Shown: in pieces, positions 25,801 through 35,415 of the stretch
How the letters are laid out: the number at the start of each line of letters is the position of its first letter
Numbering within the stretch: position 1 is the stretch's first letter
Assembly (NCBI RefSeq): GCF_048771995.1
Contig: NC_133024.1
Coordinates: 5,468,001-5,532,000 of the forward strand
Length of the DNA stretch: 64,000 nucleotides
Direction: 5' to 3'
Source of the DNA: Taeniopygia guttata
Lineage: Eukaryota > Chordata > Aves > Passeriformes > Estrildidae
Made by a program: the position numbers and the translations under genes
Notes under the pieces: generated by a model
What the model was told of the DNA's origin: nothing
Databases searched by the model: none
Seen by the model: the letters and a program-made list of their open reading frames with translations, nothing else

Positions 25801-27070
25801 AACCAGAAGGCTGAGCAGCCTGAACATACTGAAATGTCACCAAAAAAAAAAATCACAGCAGTTTCACCTCCTCAGATATAGCATGAAATTAAGAAGAAAT
25901 TAAGCAATAAAAAAAAAAAAAAAAGGACAAGCCATGTTGTTCATTACAATTAGTTACTATGTGAAAGAGAATTTCTGCATTAGCTGTTCATTTAACAGCC
26001 CAACATTTCCATAAGGTCTTGTAGGAGAAAAAAGAGAGGAAAAAAAATTTCCAAGCCAAAGCCCTATCAGATATGCATAACTTCAAGTATCTCCACTGCA
26101 GGACTCTGGAAAAAAAAAAAAAGGGGGGGGGGGAGGGGGGGGGGGAGTTTATATACACAGAGCTTTCTGTTAGGTAATGTTCTGTTAAGAGGAATGAAAA
26201 GTAAACCTCAAAATATACCCAGCATCAGTACCATGGATGTTGCACCTCTACAATGGATAGAGAACCCATCCTGGGCTGGTCCTAGGTGGTCATTTCATTG
26301 GAAGATGGTGCAACATAAGTATTTTCAAAACACTATTTTCATGTACAGCCCTTTCCCCAAACATCAGTGAGACACAAAAAGCACAGAATAGAAGCACTGT
26401 AAGACATGATCTGAAAGTGACAGTCTTATCACTACTAACACTGTGATAATTCAGTGGTTCTCCGCAGGTATGGGCTGCACATATCTGCTTTTTCCTACTA
26501 TTTATAATCTTTGCTCAACTTATTGTAACCTTACCCTTTTATTTTTAAGGAGTTCGGACCATAAAAATACTGGAAACTCAAGAACTATTCTGAAGATGCA
26601 GCATCCAGTGCTGGCAACAGAAAAGGCGCTCCCGCCCCTCGTTCATTCACCTTGTAAAGGCCAGAAAAACAAAGTATGCAGCCCACATCCTAAAGTTTGC
26701 ACGGCGGCTGGGTAGCACTTAAGCAGGTCGGCCTTTAACAGGTTACATCCGAGCGAAACCATGGGAAAACACGCGGAAAGAACCCGCGCACGCCGCTCCG
26801 GCCGTGACGGGGGACGCTGTTTGGCTGCTCCGCTCCGGGATGAGGGAGGGGAAGCGGCACCTCCAGGAGCCATCCGCCTCCACACACACATAGAGACTCC
26901 TCGGGGAGCGTCCCCCCGCACAGCCCAGCGGTGTAGCGGGTCGGAAATCCCCGCAATTAGGGAGCTGGCCGAGGGGTGGTTCGCGCTAACCCCGTGGGAC
27001 AGGGATGCGGGCACTTACAGCTGAAGAACCCCACGAAAAGGAGGAGCAGCAGCGGATTGCGGCTCGCCAT
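1623..27070 (-). CDS. JAM2: JAM2, junctional adhesion molecule B (5' five coding exons, gene continues off the left edge)
   Basis: Five exons on the minus strand join in phase at 27070-27019, 9323-9258, 6533-6420, 4931-4779 and 1828-1623, giving 197 residues. The family is a type I membrane protein of tight junctions that binds itself and JAM3 between endothelial cells and leukocytes. Residues 1-18 form a short signal peptide with a run of leucines. The V-type Ig domain (about 25-128) has its cysteines in AILSCK and YRCEIS, tryptophan in RIEWKK and an N-glycosylation site NVT. RIE fits the R(V/I/L)E dimer motif of JAM proteins. The second Ig domain (about 129-197 onward) carries [13 protein letters not shown], cysteine in QMSCK, tryptophan in YQWYKN and the site NIT. 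Human JAM2 is about 298 residues, so the rest of Ig2, the membrane segment and the cytoplasmic tail lie outside the window. Identity rests on recalled similarity to human JAM2 and on the neighbour MRPL39. Confidence 0.93.
2440..3070 (+). repeat. Interspersed repeat, copy 1 of an unassigned family (second copy at 14312-15000)
   Basis: This stretch aligns over about 600 bases with the reverse complement of 14312-15000. Shared blocks include GGAAGGCCACATC, ATCAAA(A/G)GCCCCC and a GACAATG-CAAACT block. A GGGGGACC block followed by CCAAGAAGA is also shared, and both copies end in a pyrimidine-rich tract. It lies in the JAM2 intron between exons 4 and 5. An LTR-like element is possible but unproven. 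Confidence 0.65.
4779..4931 (-). CDS. JAM2: JAM2 coding exon 4 (Ig V domain, second half)
   Basis: This 153-bp exon runs from a CCCTAAAG acceptor to a GTACAA donor. It encodes [28 protein letters not shown] and a final strand ATITLTVL. The D-x-G-x-Y-x-C Ig signature and one N-glycosylation site are visible. It matches human JAM2 closely. Confidence 0.94.
4973..5205 (-). mobile_element. CR1 LINE 3' fragment
   Basis: On the plus strand it opens with tandem ATAGAATCATAGAATCACAG, the reverse complement of the CR1 3' terminal repeat. The CR1 tail body follows (GGTTTGGATTGGAAGGGACC, CTTCCACTAGACC, GAACACTTCCAGGGATGGGG). It is 5'-truncated, as usual, and begins about 40 bases from JAM2 exon 4. Confidence 0.93.
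6420..6533 (-). CDS. JAM2: JAM2 coding exon 3 (Ig V domain, first half)
   Basis: This 114-bp exon runs from a TTCCCTCTAG acceptor to a GTACAG donor. It encodes [13 protein letters not shown], then [18 protein letters not shown], carrying the first Ig cysteine, the core tryptophan and the RIE dimer motif. It aligns with human AILACK, RLEWKK and SVSFVYY. Confidence 0.93.
8028..8230 (-). mobile_element. CR1 LINE 3' fragment
   Basis: It opens with a diverged copy of the CR1 end repeat (GATAGAATTATAGAATATCTC) and continues with AAGTTGGAAGGAATG, CCCAACTCCCTCCTCC and CCCAGTGCCTGACCATCC. It is older than the copy at 4973, judged by drift. Confidence 0.85.
9016..9062 (-). mobile_element. Possible tiny CR1 3' remnant
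   Basis: AGTCACAGAACCATAGAACA resembles the CR1 end repeat in reverse orientation. The body is not recognisable beyond about 45 bases, so the call is weak. Confidence 0.35.
9258..9323 (-). CDS. JAM2: JAM2 coding exon 2
   Basis: This 66-bp exon follows a CCCCTTGCAG acceptor and ends at a GTACAG donor. It adds 2 + 63 + 1 bases, so it keeps the phase between exons 1 and 3. It encodes the N-terminal strand leading into the first Ig domain ([13 protein letters not shown], then VKAEEFK). This stretch is poorly conserved with human, but its size, phase and position fit. Confidence 0.87.
10868..11115 (-). mobile_element. CR1 LINE internal fragment
   Basis: Plus-strand text such as GGGTTGGCCTGACCCAGGTG, CATGGGCCACTTCTTGAACC, AGGTCCTTCTGGATG and CACCAGCAAATCTGCCAAGG is the reverse complement of the 3' part of the CR1 ORF2 region. 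Neither CR1 terminus is present. Confidence 0.85.
11372..11735 (+). mobile_element. ERVL-type LTR fragment (fossil)
   Basis: It starts with TGTGGTGGTCTGACCTTGG and continues with CTGCTCTCTCACCCATCCTC, AGAAAATAAGATTAAAAAGC and a CTCCAGCATAG block. This order is typical of a common avian ERVL LTR family. It is a broken partial copy with no matching internal region nearby. The 5' end is clear and the 3' end is approximate. Confidence 0.7.
13690..13852 (-). mobile_element. CR1 LINE 3' fragment
   Basis: CACAGAATTCACAGAATCAC is followed by CTTGGAAGAGACCTCCAAGA, TCATCAAGTCCAACC and ACATCCAGGAATGG, the reverse complement of a CR1 tail. It abuts a CR1 in the other orientation. Confidence 0.9.
13853..14200 (+). 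mobile_element. CR1 LINE 3' fragment
   Basis: Forward CR1 tail text is visible: CAGTCTGGAAAAGAG, GTGAGAGGACAAGGAGG, ATATTAGGAAGAAATTCTTC, GAGGCACTGGAATAGG and GATGTCCTTGCCCATGGCA. The terminal ATTCTRTG repeat has decayed. Confidence 0.9.
14312..15000 (-). repeat. Interspersed repeat, copy 2 of the unassigned family
   Basis: Reverse complement homologue of 2440-3070. Its low-coordinate end merges into a GGAA/GGGA purine tract at 14346-14430, the counterpart of the pyrimidine tract in copy 1. The 179-codon minus-strand frame across it is explained by the repeat and shows no known domain. Confidence 0.65.
14346..14430 (+). repeat. Purine-rich GGAA/GGGA microsatellite
   Basis: Runs of GAGG, GGAA and AAGGAAGG repeats on one strand. 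It sits at the end of the unassigned repeat copy and is probably an expansion of that element's pyrimidine-rich tail. Confidence 0.85.
15181..15215 (+). mobile_element. Tiny CR1 3' terminus
   Basis: CCTTCAATCCAAACCATTCT followed by GTGACCCTGTGATT matches the last few dozen bases of CR1. The upstream body is missing, so this is a very short remnant. Confidence 0.6.
17068..17165 (-). mobile_element. CR1 LINE 3' fragment, diverged
   Basis: CATCATAGAGTCATAAAATT followed by TTTGGATTGG, CTTCAAGATCATCCAG and TTTCAACC is a decayed CR1 end in reverse orientation. Confidence 0.8.
18131..18300 (+). repeat. Repeat pair, copy A
   Basis: It matches 19813-20011 in the same orientation. Shared blocks are AGTTGTTTAAT, a 26-base AATTTTATAG-to-TCTTCTGGCA block, GTTTTTCACACT and GATTAGAAGAAATC, in the same order. 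The two copies flank the solo LTR at 18749-19590. The family is not recognised. Confidence 0.75.
18749..19590 (+). mobile_element. Solo LTR, ERVL-like (fossil)
   Basis: The segment starts TGTCTTAGAGTG and ends CTGAGACA, giving the TG...CA ends of an LTR. It is bracketed by AAAAC and AAAAT, a near-match 5-bp target duplication that suits an ERVL. A plus-strand AATAAA at about 19455, followed by a T-rich stretch, fits an LTR poly(A) signal. No internal viral region is attached. Long frames on both strands here have no recognisable product. The family is inferred from structure only. Confidence 0.55.
19813..20011 (+). repeat. Repeat pair, copy B
   Basis: It is homologous to 18131-18300 and about 30 bases longer through an internal insertion. 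It lies 1.7 kb from copy A. Confidence 0.75.
20188..20742 (-). mobile_element. CR1 LINE 3' fragment, long
   Basis: The reverse complement of about 550 bases of CR1 tail is well preserved: CACAGAATCATTAAGGTTGG, GACCATCAAGTCCATCCCG, CACCACCTCCCTGGGCA, CTCCAGGCTGAAAATTCCCA, GCTCCTCATCAGA, CTGGACATGCTCCAGCA and CCAGTGCCCAGGACAGGACA. Open frames of 244 and 94 codons here are CR1 shadows. Confidence 0.95.
23208..23876 (-). other. Unexplained 222-codon open frame in JAM2 intron 1
   Basis: A minus-strand frame opens with [17 protein letters not shown] and ends with [11 protein letters not shown]. It is rich in cysteine, phenylalanine and leucine and has no domain I recognise. It runs in the same direction as JAM2, between coding exons 1 and 2, and lies outside the recognised repeats. 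I saw no clear promoter or splice frame. Chance is the leading explanation. Confidence 0.15.
25072..25400 (-). mobile_element. CR1 LINE 3' fragment
   Basis: CACAGAATTGCAGAACCATT, AAGCTGGAAAAGATCTC, ATTGAGTCCAACC and GAACACTTCCAGGGATGG are CR1 tail in reverse. The match is clear to about 25260 and weak beyond. Confidence 0.88.
26112..26150 (+). repeat. Poly-A followed by poly-G tract
   Basis: A run of A changes directly into a run of G broken by single A bases. Such tracts are prone to length error in sequencing and to G-quadruplex formation. It lies about 600 bases from the JAM2 CpG island. Confidence 0.9.
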
Positions 27071-27345
27071 CTTCCCGTATCGGCGTGGGGCGGTGCCCGG
27101 CGCGCCGGGGGCTCCGCGCCCGCGGAGCTGTTGCAGTGCGCGGCCGCGCTCTGCCTCCTCCGGAGCCGGAGCCGGAGCCGCCTCAAACTTTTAACGTGTC
27201 CGAGGAGGCGTCTCCCCGTTCCCAACGCAGGAGCCGGGGCGGGGATGTGCCCTGGACACCCGCCCGACAGCGGGGAGCCGCGGCGGGATGCGGCTCCGGG
27301 AGCATCCCTCTCCTCCGCCGCCCCCGCAATGCCCCCGCGCATCCC
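26755..27345 (-). promoter_or_regulatory. JAM2: CpG-island promoter of JAM2
   Basis: GC content and CpG density rise sharply here against the AT-rich surroundings, and the JAM2 start codon sits inside. A short GGAGCC tandem run lies at about 27160-27182, upstream of the ATG. No TATA box is evident, as usual for CpG promoters. The exact transcription start cannot be read from sequence. Confidence 0.75.
27019..27070 (-). CDS. JAM2: JAM2 coding exon 1 (signal peptide)
   Basis: The exon starts at ATG 27070 in a good context (A at -3, G at +4) and encodes [17 protein letters not shown] plus the first base of a cysteine codon. The donor reads GTAAGT. The N-terminus has the form of a signal peptide. 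It lies inside a CpG island, as expected for a promoter-proximal exon. Confidence 0.9.
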
Positions 27346-28183
27346 CCGGACTCTGTTCTTCTCAGCACTTCTTCTCTCCATTTTGTTTATTTTTAAGCTG
27401 TAACATCTTCATAAACTCAAGGACATTTGTTGCAACAGAATAAACTTTTCGTTAGGAAAAGATTGAATGTCTCTAAGAAAAGCGTTGTCCCTGTCGGTGC
27501 GTTTCCCTCTAGGCAAATCCTCCCAGGGAGGAAGGAGGGATAACGGGGTGAAATCACGGAACAAACATTTGGATATTCCGGCGAACAAAAAAAGCCATGT
27601 GAGGGCGAGGCGCTGTTTTAAGGCGAAAGAAGTCACAGTGACTCCTTGTGTGCCTGTCTATACAGCTGGATTGGACAGAATCCCACCTACAGGAGGAGAT
27701 GGGTCACACGGTGACCTTCAAAACGTTTTTATTATGTTATTGTTTTATACCAGACTATGAGAGTTTTTTGTTAAATATACAGGTGGTGTAATAGTTCTTT
27801 AAATTTATGAATCAAGGAAAATTACTCATCTTGACAGTTAATAGTGTATCTGAGTAGTTTCCAATGACATCTTAAAAATGCATTACCACTGATGTAAAGC
27901 AGTTCTATAACAAGAAAAGTATCACAAGTTTTTTTTGTTTGGTTGGTTTTTTTTTTTCGTTTTTTTTTTTTTTTTTGTAATCAGAACAGCAATGATAGCT
28001 ATATTTTGTTAGAGGGCAACAAAATGAAGAAAGATCTTTTATAGATAAAATCTCTAACAGCTATTTTAATGGAGAACAAGGAAGTAAGATGCCATGATGC
28101 TCTTCATGGCAAAATCTTAGTTAATTTTTCACGTGGAAAAAAAAATGTATACAAGTAATATTTCTTTAAAAAAACCTACATAC

Positions 28184-28186
<3 letters not shown>

Positions 28187-28216
<30 letters not shown>

Positions 28217-28235
28217 TGTATGTATGTATGTATGT
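28187..28235 (+). repeat. (TATG)n microsatellite
   Basis: About twelve near-perfect TATG units follow a short CATA run with which they can fold back. It lies in the JAM2-MRPL39 intergenic space and is probably polymorphic in length. Confidence 0.97.
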
Positions 28236-28544
28236 CCAGTATATATTACTGGTATCATGACACGCATTTTATAAAATCAAAACTGTCCCATTGAAAACAG
28301 AAAAGTTTTTTGTGTGTCCCAGCACATCATAGCGTTAGGCAAGTACAAAGGTTCATTGATTTCAGTAGAACTGCTTTACTATTTAGTCAGACAATGATGG
28401 AAATGTTGTCTTGATATCACATTTAAATATGGCAAGAGTCTGGTGGAAAAGTTATAAACATGGGGAATGTTAGGAAATGGCAGTATGGAATGAAATTAAA
28501 GGATAGGCAATATAGGATGTTATTAATACTGATGGCTGAGGAAA

Positions 28545-29206
28545 AACTAACATGCCTTGGCTGTGTGTGCTGGAAGCCCCAAAACCCCTCCTTGTGCTGG
28601 GCTGCATCCAAAATCCAGTAGGCAACAGGGAAGAGAGGGGATTCTGCCCCTCTGCCCCACTCTGCTGAGACCCCACCTGCAGGGCTGCATCAGCTCTGAT
28701 GTCCCAGCACAGGAAGGACAGGGACCTGCTGGAGTGAGTCCAGAGGAGAACACCAAGGTGATGGAGGGCTGGAGTACCTCCCTGATGAAGACAGGCTAAG
28801 AGATTTGGGGTTGTTCAACCTGGAAAAGAGAAGGTTGCACGGTCAACTCGCAGCAGCTTTCTAGTATCTGAAGGGAGGCAGGAGAGGGACTCGTCATCAG
28901 AAAATGTAGTGACAGGACAAGGAATAATGGGCTCAAACTGAAATAGGAAATTTTAGGTTTATACATAAACCTAAACCTTACAGTGAGCATGATGGCATGG
29001 ATTGCCCAGAGCAGCTATGGCTGACTCATCCCTCAAGTGTTCCAGGTTCAAATGTTCAAGTGTTCTGAGCGACCTGGTCCAATGAAAGGTGTCCCTGCCC
29101 ATGGCAGGAGGTGGAATGAGATGGACTTTAAGGCCCCTTCCAACCTAAAGTGGTTGGAAACTTTGGGTTGGAAACCCAAACCTTTCTGCGATTCTGTGAT
29201 TCATTA
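28545..29206 (+). mobile_element. CR1 LINE 3' fragment, long
   Basis: Forward CR1 tail of about 660 bases: GCTGGAGTGAGTCCAGAGGA, GATGGAGGGCTGGAGTACCT, TCAACCTGGAAAAGAGAAGG, GGTGTCCCTGCCCATGGCAG and a final CTGCGATTCTGTGATTC terminus. A duplicated GGTTGGAAAC stretch near 29150 forms a small palindrome. Confidence 0.95.
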
Positions 29207-32200
29207 ATGCAGCTCTTATACTAGAGCAAATCCATTCAAGCATGAGGCCTGACTAAAGTTCCTTTCTTCTGTTCACTATTTTATTTCTCTTGCAAGTGAA
29301 GCAAATTCCTAGTGTTTCCCCCACATTTCTCTGTTTCTAGTACAGTTCATATTTTCTTTTCATTCCCTTCTTTTATTTCAGTAATGAATAGATTATGTTT
29401 TTTCCACTTGCTTTATACTACTACAGGAAACACCAGCAATTAAATGTTAGTATTTTGAAGGTACTTACAGAATTACTGGAAAAATGGTTGTAATACATAT
29501 AGTTCATTTAATATATACACTTTTTCTCTATGTACTTTGCTCAACAATTGTATTCTTAAAAATACTGTTAAGTACTTTGTTAGAAGGGCACAAGACTGCT
29601 ATCCATATTTTTTACCTTTTAAAGTTGGAGCAGAAATGTTTTCATCAAATAAAACATAGCGCCCAAAATGGAAGAATTTGTTTGAGATGCTCACTTTAAC
29701 AGTTATTCTTGGAGAACTTACCACAGACACTCCTTTTTAGAATAATAAAAATAGTCTATAATTAACATCTGCACACAAAATGCTAATCAGCAATAACTAT
29801 CTTACTTTGTGATGGCTGTTCTAGTCAAGTTCTTTGTATAGAAAAGCCTTGAACAATTGAGTGTAATTGCAACATGATTTCAAGATTTGGATGTCTTGTA
29901 ACAATCCCAGGAATACAGTTCTTGCTATAATGGGCAAAATGCCTTCATAACAATGTTTAAGGCATGAACCGCTTCAGTCTGTGACACACAGTTGAAGAGT
30001 TCTGTTCTCCTCATCTAACAGAAAAACTGTTTTGAAAAATAATTTGTAAAAATTCAGTGAAAGACCATAAGCCTCTGGCTCCTCACTTGGGAAACATTTT
30101 ATCTTTCCTAGCTGTAGAATGCTAAAAATGAATAAAGAGAAATTAAGTTATATTAAAAGAATCCTCCTTTTGGTGATTTCTCTACTCAAAATGTATTTTA
30201 TTTTGCAGAGGGGAATAAAACCCCTCTAGATTTATTCTTCTACAATTAACATGCTGATTTCTAGAATAGCTTTGATGTAAAATAACAACAATAAAAAATC
30301 AGTATAACAAATTAGAACTGCTAAATTTGGTTGGAAAGGTATTGCAATGCAGATACTCAAACCTATCACAGATAGATTACCGAGGAAGATGACTGATTCT
30401 GCTTCTCAAAAACCTGCATAGAAGAGGGGCAAAAGTGGTGAAGCTGTGCAGTACATGAAGAAAACTCACTGTTTAATTAGCACCTTGAAGAGTAAGATGC
30501 TAATTTCTATGGAATCCCTTCTCTGTTATGGCTTACACATGCCAGACTAGAAGAGATAATGAATGTTCATCCCTTTACTGCCATTAAAAATAACTTTAGA
30601 AAAAAAATTTAATGAATGACAATGTTTCCCTAGTCTGTCACATTCAGGCATATCTCAAGTTTACTCATTGAATTTAAGAAGATTAAATAATGCAACCCTC
30701 ATTCCATGTAAGAAAGCACATATTTTTATCCCGTTGACAAGCAGGTAGTATAGATGTGTGGTGATCTGGTAGTAGCTGTTCTCTTGTTTGCAGAGTGAAA
30801 TGCCAGTGAAAGCATAAAGGATTACAGTTCTGTGCTGCTTTCCCTTTTTCTTCCTACCATGATTGCTCTTTAAATGTTTTAGTGTCTCTTGGTTCATCTA
30901 TAATAGAAGATAACCCAGCAAGTTTGTAGATAACTGTGCCTGATAATGAGAAGAGTAGCAGTGGGTAAGAGGTAGAATATGGAGCCACAAAGGGAGAAAA
31001 TGAAAGACACAGAAAAAAATTGTTCCTGTGAATAAGCATGCCTATCATTCTTTATATGGACAGTTGAGAGCTTACTGTTATTGGAACTTACATGGTTCAG
31101 GCTTTGATCAAGAAGACACCTTAGAATATGCTTCCATATTTAAAGAAGAAGAAACAGATTTTCCCATATTTCTAAAAAGAGAAATGTTATGTTTGAGATG
31201 GTCAGAGGTGCCATTTGAGATTTGGTGCCACAGCCTGTGCATAATATTTCTGTACACATTTTTTCTCAGCACACTAAATTGTTGTCACATATATTTGCTC
31301 TAATAAATGCTGAATACAGTAGCACACAGCTGTGAAGTGACCATTCTGATGTGATTCCAGGCATAGCTATGGGACAAGTTGATGGAAAACTGTTTTATAA
31401 AACTGCTAAAACAGACTCCATCTAATTTAGCTCAATTGCCAATCCGCATATTTTTCAATCAATATCATAATTTTTTTTCCTAAAGTCCATTTATTGATGT
31501 GCTATGCACCTTTTTTTGGGCAGCTTTGACTGCCAGCCTGCAGTACATTGAATCTATCAGCTTGAAAGCCTTGCCCTTTAGTGTAAAGAATAATCAACAA
31601 CCATATGTAAGTGTGTGGACAGGCTGATATTTCCAATTTAAGGGACACATTTTCTTTTGCAATTTTAGTTATCATTGCACCTGTTTTTTTACAATGTCCT
31701 GGGTTATTGCTTTAATGATTGCCACTCCCCTGGCTGTAACCAGGGCCTTGTCTCCTTTTGAGTTCTGTGGCATTTTATTACTTTTTATAGCTGCTTCATG
31801 CAAATTGTTTTAACTCACATCCGGGGAAACAAACTGATTATCTGACAAATTATCTGCTTGTTTTGTAATTTGAAACTAAAAACTGTGAGCAAGTATATTT
31901 TTGAGAAAAGAAGCACAAAAATATTTTCAGATATGTTTTTTTTTTTTTCTTCAAGCTGTCATTGATGGCTGTTTAAAGACAGACCATGCCATGGATTAGT
32001 TGCCTGGCTGTAATGCAATGGACTAGAGTAGTGATAGAACACTGTATTGCTATTAGACTGTTAAAATATTTCATACCTAATGGGACTGACAAACTTCAAT
32101 CAAGAAGGCCACAAAATGTGAGGGCAGAACAAGAAAAGAGCAATACAAACACTTGTTCTCAGTAGCATTTTTCAGTGAAAACCCCTACAGCCCACCTTCA

Positions 32201-32253
32201 TTTTCTGGAATGTCTTCTATGATTTTATCTTTGACTTGCAAAGTACAGAAACA

Positions 32254-32258
<5 letters not shown>

Positions 32259-32287
<29 letters not shown>
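32259..32287 (+). repeat. Poly-T tract
   Basis: An uninterrupted run of about 29 T. No element is recognised upstream on the minus strand whose tail this could be. Confidence 0.95.
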
Positions 32288-32494
32288 GACTGAACTTGCA
32301 AGATTACTGCCACTGAGTAGGCAGCTCAGTAGCAAATAAAGGTACATTTCTAAAAAAGATCCATCTCATAGGATGGCATTGTAGGGGACACAATTCAGCC
32401 TAAGCAACAGTGGACAATGCATTAGCCACAATGCTACTGGTGAAGAATTCGGAATTATTTTGGCACAGTGTTCATAATACTTTACTGCTCACTA

Positions 32495-33436
32495 GGTAAA
32501 AGAATGCCTGGATGGCAGAGCCCAGAGTTCTGGTGAGTGCTGTTAAATCCAGTTGGTAACTGGTCACCAGTGGTGTCCCCAGTGCTCAGTATTGGGGACA
32601 ACTCTATTTCATATCTTTGTAATGATTTGGATGAGGGGATTGAGTGCATCCCTCATCAATTGCAGGTAACACCAATTTGGGTGGGAATGTTGATCTGCTG
32701 GAGGCTGGATTAATGGGCTGAGGCCAGTGCTCTGAGGTCCAACCAGGCCAACTACCAGGAACGGCCTTAGGTCACAACAACCCCCTGCAGGACAGGCTGC
32801 AAAGCAGGAAAAGGACCTGGGGGTGTTGGTTACAGCAGCTGAACGTGAGCCAGCACATGCCCTGGTAGCCAAGAATGCCAATGGCACCTGGCTTGTCTCA
32901 GAAAAAGTATGGCCAGGACCAGGACAGTTCCCTGCACTCAGCACTGGTGAGGCCACATCTCGAAACCTGTGTTCAGTTCTGCGCCCCTTAATTCAGGAAG
33001 GACATTCATGTGGTGGACCATGTCCAGAAGGGCAGTGAAGCTGGGGAAGGATCTGGAGCTCAAGTCTGATGAGGGGCAGCTGAGGAACCTGGAGTTGGTT
33101 GGCCTGGAAAAAAGGTCTACAACTACCTCCCAAGATGGTGTAGCCAGTCTGGTCTCTACTCCCAAGTAACAAGTGATAGGACAGGAGAAAATGGTCTTAA
33201 GTCATGCCAGGGGAGGTTCAAGTTGGATATTAGGAAAATATTTGTCACAGAAAGGGTTGTAAAGCATCGAAAGAGGCTACACAGGGAAGTGGTGGAAGTG
33301 TTCTGAAAATAAGTAGACGTGGTACTTTGTGATATGGTTTAGTACATGTGGTGGCATTCAGTTAAAGATTGGACTTGATTGTCTTGGAGGTCTTATCCAG
33401 CTTCAAAGATTCCACGATTCTATAATTCTATGGTGT
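32495..33436 (+). mobile_element. CR1 LINE 3' fragment, about 0.9 kb
   Basis: The longest CR1 here. It runs from the 3' part of ORF2 (CAGTGGTGTCCCCAGTGCTC, ATGATTTGGATGAGGGGATT) through the tail (GGACCTGGGGGTGTTGGTTA, GAGGGGCAGCTGAGGAACCTGG, TTGGATATTAGGAAAATATT) to CACGATTCTATAATTCTATG. The terminal repeat is preserved. Confidence 0.95.
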
Positions 33437-33724
33437 TATGAAGAGTACACCTCTTAAGATGTAGTTAAACTGCATGTTGTCTTACAAGGCTGTTGCTGCT
33501 TCTGGCCATGAATTACTGCTTTCACTTTGCTTGTTCATGAAAATTATGTTAATAATATGAATAAAACATTATCTTTCAGCAGTACTCATCCTGCAAATTG
33601 TATCACTTCAGTGACCTTGCATGCAGTGCCTTGTACAGTGCTGCTACAGTTTACCTAGAGGATGAGCAGTGAGAACAGAAAAGAATGGCAAAGAGAGGCA
33701 CAGGAATTTTTAAGCTGTCGTGGC

Positions 33725-33870
33725 GTGTTTTGCTTTGAATCCATGTTTGCCCCCTGTTCCCCTCCCTAATCCCCTCCCTTCCCCAGTTGCCAATCTTCCC
33801 AAGCCCTTCCCAAACCTCCTTCCTTCCAAGTTGTCAATCCTCCCTATCCCTACCTCTTTCTCCAGAGAGT
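33725..33870 (+). repeat. Pyrimidine-rich imperfect tandem repeat
   Basis: CCCCTCCCTAATCCCC units are followed by two related blocks containing CCAGTTGCCAATC and CCAAGTTGTCAATC. The strong C/T strand bias gives spurious proline-rich frames. Confidence 0.6.
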
Positions 33871-34149
33871 TCTGTGTTTGTCCTGTTGCCCTTGACACCC
33901 TATTTGTGTATTATTTCCCCCACCCCAGTTTTGTCTGGGAGTGCAGGAATAAATCCAGCTTGTTCTACCCCAAGACCCATGTCAAGAACAATTACAGGGT
34001 TCCTGTTGCTTCAGAGGGAAACCTTATATTTTGTGACCATTATAAAATAATAGACATGGTTTTCCTGAAAGTTAAAGGGCTTTATGAAGACTGATAGATT
34101 GTAATTCTTCTTGGACAGTTCTGTTAAGTGATTTCTTATTTGTTTTCCT

Positions 34150-34292
34150 TTGGGCATTGAGGGATAAATAGATGGGCTGCCCAGGTTCCTTTGGATGCAG
34201 CCCAGGACATAATTGGCTTTCTGGACTATGAGCACTCACTGCTGGTTCCTGTTCAGTTTTTCATCAGCCATCACCCCTAAGGTTTTTTAAAA
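34150..34292 (-). mobile_element. CR1 LINE internal fragment
   Basis: GGCTGCCCAGGTTCC, ATAATTGGCTTTCTGG, GAGCACTCACTGCTGG and CATCAGCCATCACCCC are the reverse complement of a part of CR1 upstream of its tail. Confidence 0.75.
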
Positions 34293-34660
34293 GAAACCTA
34301 ATGGGTTTTTTTAACCATTTAAACCAAAATTATTATGTCATGTGATTATTGACTGCATATGATTCCTTGAGTTAACAGAAGAAATGGTGTAGTTGAGCTG
34401 TACTTACACAAATATTGGCATCATTCTACGTAACTTGTATTTAACTAATTTTAAAAATGAGGAAGCAGGATGATTGAACTGCTGAAATTCTTAACCTATC
34501 AAATAATGTAACCAAGGGCACAAATATCTACCTTACTCACACCCCTGGTTTTATGGATGAGAGCCCAGGTAGAGAGGGAAGCTGGTGCCAGGTATCAAAC
34601 CAAGGGGACCCAGCTGTCCCACTGCTCCACAGATGTGTTTCCACAGTGGAAAATTCCATG

Positions 34661-34662
<2 letters not shown>

Positions 34663-34692
<30 letters not shown>
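34663..34692 (+). repeat. Poly-T tract
   Basis: An uninterrupted run of about 30 T, 0.75 kb upstream of the MRPL39 start codon. Confidence 0.95.
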
Positions 34693-34695
<3 letters not shown>

Positions 34696-35415
34696 CTGAG
34701 TTTAATTACATGCTATAGCTCTTAATGACACTAATTCAGTGTAACTGTCTGACATTGGCTTCATGATGGCTACTTATATCATTGCCAGCTGAGGATTGCA
34801 ATATCATCAGCTAAACTGTAAAGCATCCAAATGAACTCATCAGTTATTTCATACATTTATTTTTTTTAATGTGAACCATGGTTTTCCTACATGGGCAGCA
34901 GCTAGTTTCTCCTTGCATTCCATCTTTTGGGGAGGATGGGCAGTTGGAAGATGTGAGGGGTTGGCCTTGGCTGGACACTAAGTGCTCCCCAAACCACTTT
35001 ATCACTGCCCTCCTCAACTGCACATGGAAAAAAAAATATAGTGAAAGGCTTGAGGGTTGAGAGATCACTCACAAATGACCCTCCCTGCCCTGCTGCCCAC
35101 GGGGCTTGGGATGAGCCCAGCACACGGGGGTGGGTTTCTGAGGAATCCCAGAGGAATGCCCACGGCATTGGATGTTTCACGGCCGAGCAATGTCCGGCCT
35201 CTCACGCACCAGCATGAGAGCGTGCGATGATCGTTGCTCCCTTCCAACAGAATAAGGAGTAAATAGTAAATAATAAACAGCACATTGTGTGGCTGTGGGT
35301 GGTGGCGGGGCTGCCGAAGGTGGCGGTGGCAGCCGGGGCGCAGGCGGCGGAACCGCGCGGCTGCTGCCGGTGTTTCCGGCGGAGCGCGGGGAGGCGGCAC
35401 CGCGGCTGCGAGAGC

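Larger units (their letters stand above)
9324..27018 (-). other. JAM2: JAM2 intron 1 (17.7 kb)
   Basis: The long first intron of JAM2. It holds the CR1 fragments, the LTRs at 11372 and 18749, both repeat pairs and simple repeats listed separately. Outside these I see AT-rich unique sequence without convincing exons or RNA genes. Confidence 0.8.
27071..35415. other. Intergenic region between JAM2 and MRPL39
   Basis: It separates two divergently transcribed genes. It contains both promoters at its edges, CR1 copies at 28545, 32495 and 34150, the TATG microsatellite, poly-T tracts and a pyrimidine-rich stretch. No coding exon is recognised. Confidence 0.8.

Noticed and set aside
26986-27403. 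Frames of 103-132 codons on both strands of the JAM2 CpG island
   Set aside because: High GC suppresses stops. The only supported coding exon here is JAM2 exon 1.
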